Source: Oribacterium sp. oral taxon 078 str. F0262 (GTDB lineage: Bacteria; Bacillota; Clostridia; Lachnospirales; Lachnospiraceae). Taken from it: a stretch of DNA of 64,000 bases. Shown here one piece after another: positions 41,852 to 49,878 of this stretch. Under the pieces are notes generated by a model, which was given only the letters and a program-made list of their open reading frames with translations, was not told the origin of the DNA and ran no database searches. Each line of letters starts with the position of its first letter. The stretch's first letter is position 1. The DNA lies in assembly GCF_000160135.1 (NCBI RefSeq), contig NZ_GG729934.1, forward strand, positions 660,954-724,953. The letters are read 5' to 3'. The position numbers and the translations under genes were made by a program.

Positions 41852-43735
41852 ATGGCACTGGATTACAGAAAATGCGCCAAGGAGATCGTCGATCACATCG
41901 GCGGAAGGGAAAATGTCGCGCAGGCGGCACACTGCGCCACCAGGCTTCGTCTGGTCATCAAGGACAACAGCAAGGTGGATAAGGCCTATCTGGAGGAGAT
42001 CGAGGGCGTGAAGGGGCTCTTTGAGTCAAACGGTCAGCTCCAGGTCATCATCGGAACAGGTACGGTCAATAAGGTCTACGATGAATTTCTGGATATCACG
42101 GGCATGACCGCCGCGACGAAGGATGATGTAAAGAGCGCGGCGGCGGCGAGGATGCCGCTTTGGCGGAGGCTTTTAAAGCCGATCGGGGATGTCTTCGTCC
42201 CGATCCTCCCCGCGATCGTCGCCTCCGGCCTTATGATGGGAATCGTGGAGGCCCTGGGGAAGATTCCGGGGCTCGGCTTTGCGGGCTCCGACTGGTATCA
42301 GTTCCTCGATATGGTCGCAAACACCGCCTTCGCCTATCTTCCGGTCATCGTCGCGATCTCCGCAGCGAGGGTCTTCGGAGGCAATATATTCCTGGGGGCG
42401 GTCATCGGGCTTCTCATGATCCACTCCTCCCTGACAAACGGCTGGAACGCAGCGGACGGCTATAAGGTCTGGTACCTCTTCGGCCATATCCAGATCAGCC
42501 CGGGCTATGTGCTGGGACAGATCAATCAGCTCGGCTATCAGGGACATGTCATACCGGTCATCCTCTCGGTCTTTTTCATGTCGAAGCTGGAGCAGTGGCT
42601 GCATAAGAAGGTCCCGGAGATGCTGGACCTCTTTATCACGCCGCTTTGCACTGTGACGGTGACGGCCTTCCTCACCTTTATGGTGATCGGACCCATCTTT
42701 TCGAGTCTTGAGTCCCTCGTCTTAAAGGCGGCGGAGTTCCTGGTGCATAATCCGCTCGGGGCAATGCTGATGGGCGCGCTTTATCCGGTGACGGTCGTCA
42801 TGGGACTTCACCACATGTACAATGTCATTGAGGCGGGCATGCTCTCCTCCGGGGGGCTCAATACCTGGATGCCGGTGGCGAGCGCGGCGAATTTCGCACA
42901 GTTTGGAGCCTGCCTTGCGGTCGGCATAAAGTCGGTGAAGCAAAAGACGAGGAGCATCGCGGTGCCCTCCTCCCTCTCCGCCTCTCTCGGCATCACGGAG
43001 CCCGCGATCTTCGGTGTGAACATGCGCTTCATGAAGCCCTTCGTCTGCGGCATGGCCGGAGGCGCGATCGGAGCGATCTTCGGTGCGCTCACCGGGATCG
43101 GGGCGACGGCCTACGGCGTCACGGGGCTCCCGGGATTTCTCACCATCGATAAGCCTCTGCTCTATGCGATCCTTCTTCTGATCTCCGGCGGTATCGCCTT
43201 TGCCGGGACCTGGGTCCTCTGGAGCGAGGAAGGGGAGAAAAAGGCAGAGAAGGAAGAAAGAGAAGAGAAGGAAGAAAAGAAAATGGAGGAGGCGGAGGCC
43301 GTGCTTTCGGCCGTCATGAGTACGGAGGCCGGAGAGATCTATTCGCCGCTTCGCGGGAAAATGGTCGCTCAGGAGGAGATCCCCGATGAAACCTTTGCGG
43401 CCGGCGTACTCGGGGGAGGCCTCGGCATCGAGCCGGAGGAGGAGACCGTCTATGCGCCCTTCGACGGGGAGATCTCCTCTGTCGCCGAGTCGAAGCACGC
43501 GATAGGAATCAGCGGAGCCGGGGAGATGGAGCTTCTGATCCACGTGGGGGTGGATACAGTCGCCATGAACGGAGAGGGCTTCGAGCCTCTCGTGAAGGAG
43601 GGGGATAAGGTCCGAAGGGGAGAGCCCATCCTCCGCTTTTCGAGGGAGAAGATCAAGGCCGCGGGGCACCCGGATCTGGTCGTCGTTCTGCTGACCAATT
43701 CGGATGACTATAAAGACTTCAAGCTGCTGGTATAG
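41852..43735 (+). CDS. scrA: PTS sucrose-type permease, EIIBCA
   Basis: The 627-residue protein has EIIB first (residues 1-85, phosphorylated cysteine in AAHCATRLRLV). EIIC follows with about ten helices (about 105-455, PAIVASGLMMGIVEALG, AISAARVFGGN, HSSLTNGW, GLHHMYNVIE, TEPAIFGVNMRFM). A charged Glu/Lys linker leads to EIIA (about 485-627, with the histidine in LLIHVGVDTVAMNG). The EIIB and EIIC motifs match the sucrose group. It brings sucrose in as sucrose-6-phosphate, but no hydrolase for that is seen nearby. Confidence 0.83.
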   Translation: MALDYRKCAKEIVDHIGGRENVAQAAHCATRLRLVIKDNSKVDKAYLEEIEGVKGLFESNGQLQVIIGTGTVNKVYDEFLDITGMTAATKDDVKSAAAARMPLWRRLLKPIGDVFVPILPAIVASGLMMGIVEALGKIPGLGFAGSDWYQFLDMVANTAFAYLPVIVAISAARVFGGNIFLGAVIGLLMIHSSLTNGWNAADGYKVWYLFGHIQISPGYVLGQINQLGYQGHVIPVILSVFFMSKLEQWLHKKVPEMLDLFITPLCTVTVTAFLTFMVIGPIFSSLESLVLKAAEFLVHNPLGAMLMGALYPVTVVMGLHHMYNVIEAGMLSSGGLNTWMPVASAANFAQFGACLAVGIKSVKQKTRSIAVPSSLSASLGITEPAIFGVNMRFMKPFVCGMAGGAIGAIFGALTGIGATAYGVTGLPGFLTIDKPLLYAILLLISGGIAFAGTWVLWSEEGEKKAEKEEREEKEEKKMEEAEAVLSAVMSTEAGEIYSPLRGKMVAQEEIPDETFAAGVLGGGLGIEPEEETVYAPFDGEISSVAESKHAIGISGAGEMELLIHVGVDTVAMNGEGFEPLVKEGDKVRRGEPILRFSREKIKAAGHPDLVVVLLTNSDDYKDFKLLV

Positions 43736-43772
43736 CGATGCTGTACCAAGAACAGGAGAAAAGGAGAAGAAC

Positions 43773-44030
43773 ATGAAAGAAATCAGCTATGTCATCAACG
43801 ATCCGAACGGAATCCACGCGCGCCCGGCGGGGCTTCTCGTCAAGGCGCTGAAGAGCTTTGAGAGCTCTGTCACTGTCTTTAAGGGAGATAAGAGCGTGGA
43901 CATGAAGAAGCTGCTCGCCCTCATGGGCATGGGCATCAAGCAGGGGGACAGCATCACGGTCCGGATCGAGGGAGCGGACGAGGAGAAGTGCGCGGAGGCG
44001 CTTTTAAAGGAGCTGAAGGAGCGCTTCTAG
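43773..44030 (+). CDS. ptsH: HPr phosphocarrier protein lacking the regulatory serine
   Basis: The 85-residue protein passes phosphate from enzyme I to EIIA. His15 is present in NGIHARPAG. Aligned without gaps with Bacillus HPr, position 46, the serine used for catabolite repression, is lysine (VDMKKLLALMGMG instead of the usual NLKSIMGVMSLG). It should carry phosphate but cannot be modified by HPr kinase. It follows the permease gene by 37 bases and precedes a private enzyme I. Confidence 0.88.
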   Translation: MKEISYVINDPNGIHARPAGLLVKALKSFESSVTVFKGDKSVDMKKLLALMGMGIKQGDSITVRIEGADEEKCAEALLKELKERF

Positions 44031-44219
44031 GGAAGCAGGGCTTTCTCCTTGGTAATAGACAGAGGCTTTCCCTGCTTATGGCAGGCTTTTCCTGGGAAAA
44101 TCAGAGAGATTCCCCTGTCGAAGCTTTCGGTCTCTCTCGAAAAAGCATTGCGGGAGGCCGGGCTTTGACAGAGGATCCTGATCCCATCTTTTCGAGCTCG
44201 GACAGAGAGGAGCATTTTC

Positions 44220-45866
44220 ATGCAGGTAGCAACGGGAAAAAGTGTGATGAATGGCATCGCCATCGGAAAAATCAAGGTTTACCGGGCTCCGGACCTGGAG
44301 ATTCGAAACGAGCTTTCGGAGGACCCGGAGGGAGAGCTTGAGAAATTCGAAAGGGCGAGGGAGAAGGCGATTGAGCAGCAGAATCTTCTCTATGAGAAGG
44401 CCGTGGTTGACGCGGGGGAGGACAGCGCGGAGGTCTTTTCCGTCCACGCGATGATGCTGGAGGACGATGATCTTTTGGATGCGACGAAGGAGATCATTCT
44501 GAAGCAAAAGCACTGTGCGGAGTACGCGGTGAAGGTCGCCTTCGACAATCAGGCGAAGGTCTTTTCCGAGATGGAAGATCCCTATATGAAGGAAAGAGCC
44601 GCGGATATCTATGATATCGAGCAGGCCGTCCTGAATATCCTCTTCGGCGTCGATCCGGAGTCCATGCAGGGAAAGGAGCCCGCGATCCTCGCTGCGAGGG
44701 ATCTGACGCCATCGGAGACTGTCCGTCTCGATAAGTCCCTGCTCCTTGGCATCATCACAAAGCAGGGCTCTCTCAACAGTCATACCGCGATCCTCGCCCG
44801 CTCCATGGGGATTCCCGCCCTCGTGCAGTGCGATGCGGCTTCGGAGGACTGGGACGGGAAGGAAGCCATTATCGACGGATACAATTCCTGTGCCTATATC
44901 GAGCCGACTCCGGATCTTCGGAAGACGCTGAAGAAGAAGCAGGATGTCGACTTAAAGCAGCGGGCTCTTTTGCAGGAATTAAAGGGAAAGGAAAACACCA
45001 CGATCGACGGGAGGACGATACAGGTCTACGCGAATATCGGGGGGCCATCCGACATCGGACTCGTGCAGCAAAACGATGCGGGCGGTGTGGGACTTTTCCG
45101 CTCGGAATTTGTCTATCTGAATTCCAAGGACTATCCGACGGAGGAGGAGCAGTTCCGGGCCTACCGCCATGCGGTGGAGACACTCGCCCCAAAGCGCGTC
45201 ATCATCCGGACCTGTGATATCGGAGCGGATAAGCAGGTCGATTATATGAATATGCCGAAGGAGGACAATCCCGCCCTCGGCGTCCGCGCGATCCGGATCT
45301 GTCTTAGCAGGAGGGAATTTTTCAAGACGCAGCTCCGCGCCCTGCTCCGGGCCTCCGCCTTCGGGAACCTCGGCATCATGTTCCCGATGATTATCTCGAG
45401 GAGAGAGCTCCGGGAGTGCAAGGAGCTTCTTAGGGAGTGCACGGAGGAGCTCCTCGCAAAGGATATCCGGGTAGGAAGCTATGAGACCGGGATCATGGTG
45501 GAGACGCCTGCGGCTGTCATGATCGCGGATGAGCTCGCGGCGGAGTGCGATTTCCTGTCCATCGGGACGAATGATCTGACGCAGTATACCCTTGCGATTG
45601 ACCGCCAGAACGCGGGCCTGGATCCCTTCCTGGACACCCATCACCCGGCGATTTTGAGAGAGATCCGGATGACGATCGAAGCGGGGCACCGCCACGGCGC
45701 CTGGGTCGGAATCTGCGGGGAGCTTGGGGCGGATCTCGCGCTGACGGAGACCTTCCTTCGCATGGGGATCGATGAGCTCTCCGTCAATCCGGTCTCCGTA
45801 CTTCCGCTTCGGAAAATCATCCGGGGCATCGACTTAAGCCGGGAAACGGCGGAGGCAGAGCTCTAA
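44220..45866 (+). CDS. ptsI: PTS enzyme I (phosphoenolpyruvate-protein phosphotransferase)
   Basis: The 548-residue protein takes phosphate from PEP and gives it to HPr. The N-terminal HPr-binding part is followed by the swivelling domain with the active histidine in GSLNSHTAILARSMGIPA (about residue 188), and by the PEP-binding barrel with GVGLFRSEFVYL, RIRTCDIGADKQ, GTNDLTQYTLAIDR and GICGELGAD including the catalytic cysteine. It is the third PTS gene in the cluster, 189 bases behind HPr. Confidence 0.9.
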   Translation: MQVATGKSVMNGIAIGKIKVYRAPDLEIRNELSEDPEGELEKFERAREKAIEQQNLLYEKAVVDAGEDSAEVFSVHAMMLEDDDLLDATKEIILKQKHCAEYAVKVAFDNQAKVFSEMEDPYMKERAADIYDIEQAVLNILFGVDPESMQGKEPAILAARDLTPSETVRLDKSLLLGIITKQGSLNSHTAILARSMGIPALVQCDAASEDWDGKEAIIDGYNSCAYIEPTPDLRKTLKKKQDVDLKQRALLQELKGKENTTIDGRTIQVYANIGGPSDIGLVQQNDAGGVGLFRSEFVYLNSKDYPTEEEQFRAYRHAVETLAPKRVIIRTCDIGADKQVDYMNMPKEDNPALGVRAIRICLSRREFFKTQLRALLRASAFGNLGIMFPMIISRRELRECKELLRECTEELLAKDIRVGSYETGIMVETPAAVMIADELAAECDFLSIGTNDLTQYTLAIDRQNAGLDPFLDTHHPAILREIRMTIEAGHRHGAWVGICGELGADLALTETFLRMGIDELSVNPVSVLPLRKIIRGIDLSRETAEAEL

Positions 45867-46071
45867 AATGGAGCTGCAGGAGATGGCTGCCGCGAATTTG
45901 AATATTAGAACAGATTGAAGCTGGACACGCCAAACGAGGCAACGGCAGATGCATCGCTTCTGACAGCAGCGTAAAGAGCTATAGCAATATGGATGATCTT
46001 AAGAAGCATGAAGTAGGAAGCCAAATTATGAGCTCTTAATATAATCCCCGGGATCTTTCTCCAAAGGATGG
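45867..46071. other. Spacer after the PTS operon
   Basis: About 200 bases without a gene lie between enzyme I and the strong stem-loop at 46072. No further structure is recognised. Confidence 0.4.
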
Positions 46072-46131
46072 GCTCCTCTTATGGAAAACAGTTCAGATAC
46101 AAGAACTGAAACCATAGGAGGAGCATTTTTT
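46072..46131 (+). terminator. Long two-part rho-independent terminator
   Basis: GCTCCTCTTATGG pairs with CCATAGGAGGAGC (13 bp, one mismatch), and inside it CAGTTC pairs with GAACTG. TTTTTT follows at 46126-46131. It ends the PTS transcript and shields the sugar ABC operon. Confidence 0.8.
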
Positions 46132-46651
46132 CTCCGGAAAAAGAAGAGCCATCGTTCGAAACGGAAGAAGGGCGAAAAAATGCGGAAGCCTTTTTTACAG
46201 GCAGATAATCGACACTTTTTCGCCTGCCTTTTCGGAAAGAGAGCGGTTTTTTCGCGGCGCCACATGGATAAATGATAAGGAGCTCTCTCGTTATTTGAAG
46301 CTCTTAGAGGGAGGAGATGGATTTTTCTATGGAAAATCACAATAGATAGATGTAAATAAGAGTGCATTTTTGACTCTATCCCCATTTCACAAGAAGATGG
46401 GGTCGGGAAGCAGGAGACGGATCTGGTATTTTTGTTTCGATTTCGAACATTTTTCCATGGAATGGATACAATTTTCTATTCCATGAGCTGTGATTTCACC
46501 TATAAAATGAAGACAGCTTTTATGGTTCCCCGAAGGGGGAGATAAGGTCCGGGGAAGAGGGGTGCGGATCGCCCATTGCGGGGGAAGTCCGGACTTCGGG
46601 AAGCCGGCACGATCCTCTTTGGAGGTGGAATTTCAGGATGGAGGAGAGATT
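46132..46651. other. Upstream region of the sugar ABC operon
   Basis: This stretch has no gene. It is AT-rich around 46320-46510 and carries an inverted repeat CATGGAAT/ATTCCATG (46456-46463, 46478-46485) around a TACAAT that could be a -10 box (46467-46472). The purine-rich GGAGGAGAG before 46652 is the ribosome site of the binding-protein gene. Confidence 0.45.
46456..46485 (+). promoter_or_regulatory. Operator-like inverted repeat before the sugar ABC operon
   Basis: CATGGAAT and ATTCCATG, 14 bases apart, form a perfect dyad around a possible -10 box TACAAT. No good -35 box is seen at the proper distance, which suits a promoter that needs an activator such as the AraC-type protein encoded at 52330. 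Confidence 0.45.
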
Positions 46652-47992
46652 ATGAAAGTAAAGAGCTGGACGGCACTGGCGCTGTCGGCATGCATGGCGG
46701 CATCCCTTGCGGCCTGCGGCGGTTCCGGAGCGGGAGAGAGCGGAACAAAGGGAGCGGGAGAGACGAAGGAAGCCGGGGAGAGCACGGGGGAGTCGGATGC
46801 AAAGTCCGACGCCTCCGGGGCAGAGCTCTCCGTCACGATCTGGGACAATAATCAGGAGCCGGGCATCAAGGAGATCCTCGCGGATTTCACCAAGGAGACA
46901 GGGATTCAGACGAAGATCTCCGTCGTGAAGTGGAATGAGTACTGGACGATGCTGGAGGCCGGGGCGCAGGGAGGCTCCCTTCCCGATGTCTTCTGGATGC
47001 ATTCCAACGAGTCCGAGCGCTACATGTCAAATGATATGCTCCTGGATCTCACGGACAAAATCAAGGAGAGCGACAAGATCAAGGTGGAGAATTACCCGGA
47101 GGACATCTGGGGACTCTATACCTATAAGGACCACTACTATGCGGTGCCGAAGGACATTGATACCATCGCACTTTGGTACAATAAAAAGCTTTTTGATGAG
47201 GCAGGCTTAGCCTATCCGACCGCGGACTGGACCTGGGATGATCTGACGGAGGCGGCGAAGAAGCTCACGAAGCCGGACGGGAGCCAGTACGGACTCGCCT
47301 TAAAGATGGACAATAACCAGGCGGGATATTATAACCTGGTCTACGATAAGGGCGGCTACATCATAAATGAGGACAAGACGAGGTCCGGCTGGGACGATCC
47401 GAAGACGATCGAGGGGATGAACATCCTCGCAGGCTGGCTGAAGGACGGCGTGATCCCCTCGGCGCAGACCCAGACGGAGAACGGAGAGGATGTGCTTTTG
47501 CAGTCCGGAAAGGCCGCGATGGCGCTGCAGGGCTCCTGGATGGTCGCAGCCTACCGGGACAATGAATATACCGCGGAGAACTGCGATATCGTCGAGCTTC
47601 CGAAGGACGCTGTGACCGGGAAAAGGGTCTCGATCTACAACGGTCTCGGCTGGGCGGCCGCAAAGAACGGGAAGCACACGGAGGAGGCGTGGAAGCTCAT
47701 CGAGTATCTGGGCTCGGAGGAAGCGCAGAGGAAGCAGGCAGAGCTTGGCATTACGATGTCTGCCTATAAGGGGACCTCGGATGCCTGGGCAAAATCCGCA
47801 AAGTTCAACCTCCAGGCCTATCTCAATATGATGGATGATATGGTGATCCGCCCCTACTCGAAGAGCACCGTGACCTGGGAGACCGCGGATAATGAGATCA
47901 TCACAAAGGTCTATACCGGGGAGCTCACGATGGAGGAGGCCTGTAAGAAGATGGCGGAGCAGATGAACGAAAAGCTTGCGGAGGAGAAGTAA
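46652..47992 (+). CDS. Sugar ABC transporter substrate-binding lipoprotein (family 1)
   Basis: The 446-residue protein has a lipoprotein signal (lipobox LAAC, cysteine about 22), a Gly/Glu/Ser linker and a solute-binding family 1 fold. Visible parts are ELSVTIWDNNQEPGIKEIL, LPDVFWMHSNESERYM, YAVPKDIDTIALWYNKKLFDEAGL and GWAAAKNGKHTEEAWKLIEYL. It catches an oligosaccharide outside the cell for the two permeases next to it. The alpha-galactosidase behind them points to raffinose or melibiose. No ATPase gene is in the operon, so a shared MsmK-type ATPase is probably used. Confidence 0.85.
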   Translation: MKVKSWTALALSACMAASLAACGGSGAGESGTKGAGETKEAGESTGESDAKSDASGAELSVTIWDNNQEPGIKEILADFTKETGIQTKISVVKWNEYWTMLEAGAQGGSLPDVFWMHSNESERYMSNDMLLDLTDKIKESDKIKVENYPEDIWGLYTYKDHYYAVPKDIDTIALWYNKKLFDEAGLAYPTADWTWDDLTEAAKKLTKPDGSQYGLALKMDNNQAGYYNLVYDKGGYIINEDKTRSGWDDPKTIEGMNILAGWLKDGVIPSAQTQTENGEDVLLQSGKAAMALQGSWMVAAYRDNEYTAENCDIVELPKDAVTGKRVSIYNGLGWAAAKNGKHTEEAWKLIEYLGSEEAQRKQAELGITMSAYKGTSDAWAKSAKFNLQAYLNMMDDMVIRPYSKSTVTWETADNEIITKVYTGELTMEEACKKMAEQMNEKLAEEK

Positions 47993-48076
47993 AGCCTTCG
48001 GGAAGCTGGAAAAGCAGCGGAGCGGAGGGGAGAATCAAAGAATCCGCGGCCCGGGGCCGCGGAGGAGGGAGGCAGT

Positions 48077-48973
48077 ATGGGAGAGAAACGGAGGGGACTG
48101 AGTCCCCGGGAGAGGAGCGAGTGGTTCTGGGGCTGGCTCTTTATCTTTCCGACGGTACTCGGACTTATCGTTTTGAATATCATTCCGATCTTTCAGACGA
48201 TTTATCAGAGCTTTTTTAAGACCGGGGATTTCGGAAAGGGAAATATCTTTGTGGGGCTTAAGAATTATCAAAAGGTCTTTGGAGATCAGGAGATCTGGCA
48301 GGCGCTCGCAAATACCTTTCGCTACGCTGTCGTGGAGGTCCCCTTTTCCATCGCCCTCTCTCTCGTGCTCGCCGTCCTTCTGAACCGGAAGATGCGCGGA
48401 AGGTCCTTCTACCGGACGGTGATTTTTCTCCCCATGGTGGCCGCTCCCGCAGCGGTGGCTCTGGTCTGGAGATGGCTTTTCAACACGGAGTTCGGACTCA
48501 TTAACCATGTCTTTAAGAGCAGTGTGAGCTGGATCTCCGATCCCGGGATCGCGATCTATTCTATCGCGGTGATCGGCATCTGGTCGATCCTTGGCTATAA
48601 TATGGTGCTCTTTCTCGCGGGGCTCCAGGAGATTCCGCATGATTTCTATGAGGCGGCGGAGATCGACGGGGCGAGCGGAGTGGACAGCTTTTTCCATATC
48701 ACGCTTCCCCTCCTCTCCCCGACGATTTTTTTCGTCATGATTACGAGAGTGATCGGCGCCCTGCAGGTCTTCGATCTCATTTACATGGTGATCGATGAGA
48801 CGAGCCCGGCGCTCCCAAAGACAGAATCCCTGGTCTATCTCTTTTATCGCTATTCCTTTGTGAATAAAAATATAGGCTACGGCTCTACGATCGTGGTTCT
48901 TCTTCTCCTTGTGACGCTTCTCATCACGGTATTTCAGATGCTAGCGCAGAAGAAGTGGGTCTATTACGGCTAG
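48077..48973 (+). CDS. Sugar ABC transporter permease (MalF/UgpA type)
   Basis: The 298-residue protein has six membrane helices and the EAA loop EAAEIDGASGVDSFFHITLPLLSP (about residues 190-213), which docks the ATPase. It starts behind GGAGGGAGGCAG and forms the import channel with the next permease. Confidence 0.87.
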   Translation: MGEKRRGLSPRERSEWFWGWLFIFPTVLGLIVLNIIPIFQTIYQSFFKTGDFGKGNIFVGLKNYQKVFGDQEIWQALANTFRYAVVEVPFSIALSLVLAVLLNRKMRGRSFYRTVIFLPMVAAPAAVALVWRWLFNTEFGLINHVFKSSVSWISDPGIAIYSIAVIGIWSILGYNMVLFLAGLQEIPHDFYEAAEIDGASGVDSFFHITLPLLSPTIFFVMITRVIGALQVFDLIYMVIDETSPALPKTESLVYLFYRYSFVNKNIGYGSTIVVLLLLVTLLITVFQMLAQKKWVYYG

Positions 48974-48979
48974 GAGGGA

Positions 48980-49822
48980 ATGATGGATACTCTGGAAAGA
49001 AAGAGAAATCTCACGAGGATTTTAGTGCATCTCATCCTGATCCTCGTCTCGATCACAATGCTCACGCCCTTTCTCTGGATGACTCTGACCGCCTTTAAGA
49101 CAACGACGGAGGCGACCTCCGTGAACCCCTTTGTCATCCTCCCCTCCCACTGGAGGACGGATGCGTTTTCGGCGGTTATCACTTATATGGACTTCGGGAG
49201 GCTCTACTGGAATACGATCCTCATGATCTTTTTCCGGGTCCTGCTGGCCGTCGTGACCGCGAGCACAGCGGGCTATGCCTTTGCGAGGCTCCGCTTTCCG
49301 GGGAAGGAAATCTTCTTTTCGCTCGTTCTCTTTCAGATGATGGTGCCGTCGCAGATTTTCATCATCCCGCAGTACCTGATGGTAGCGAAGCTCCATAAGC
49401 TGAATACGATTTTTGCCTTGGTTTTCCCGGGCATGGTGACGGCCTTTGGAACATTTTTGCTCCGGCAGGGCTTTAAGAGCCTCCCGAGGGATCTGGAGGA
49501 GGCCGCGCGGCTGGACGGCTGCAATATCGGGCAGACCTTCCTCTATGTCATGATGCCGCTGACCCGCTCCAGCATGGTGGCGCTCGGTATCTTCACCTCG
49601 GTCTTCGCCTTCAAGGATCTTTTCTGGCCGATGATCGTGAATACAGACAAGAATATGCTGGTGCTCTCCTCGGCGCTGGCAAAGATGCAGGGACAGTATG
49701 TCTCGAAGTTCCCGGAGCTGATGGCGGCGTCTCTCATCGCCTGTGTTCCGATGATTATCCTTTACGTCCTCTTTCAGAAGCAGTTCATCGAGGGAATCGC
49801 GACGAGCGGCGGGAAGCTGTGA
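48980..49822 (+). CDS. Sugar ABC transporter permease (MalG/UgpE type)
   Basis: The 280-residue protein has six helices and the EAA loop EEAARLDGCNIGQTFLYVMMPL (about residues 173-194). A second ATG at 48983 is equally likely as start, since GGAGGG lies close before both. The gene follows the first permease by six bases. Confidence 0.87.
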   Translation: MMDTLERKRNLTRILVHLILILVSITMLTPFLWMTLTAFKTTTEATSVNPFVILPSHWRTDAFSAVITYMDFGRLYWNTILMIFFRVLLAVVTASTAGYAFARLRFPGKEIFFSLVLFQMMVPSQIFIIPQYLMVAKLHKLNTIFALVFPGMVTAFGTFLLRQGFKSLPRDLEEAARLDGCNIGQTFLYVMMPLTRSSMVALGIFTSVFAFKDLFWPMIVNTDKNMLVLSSALAKMQGQYVSKFPELMAASLIACVPMIILYVLFQKQFIEGIATSGGKL

Positions 49823-49878
49823 GCGGATTTTTCCCTTAGATTTTCCCTTTATCAAGTCATCAAAGCAGGAGGAATGCC

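Noticed and set aside
42722-43774. 350-codon open frame on the minus strand
   Set aside because: It is antisense to the scrA gene and has the low-complexity look of a shadow frame.
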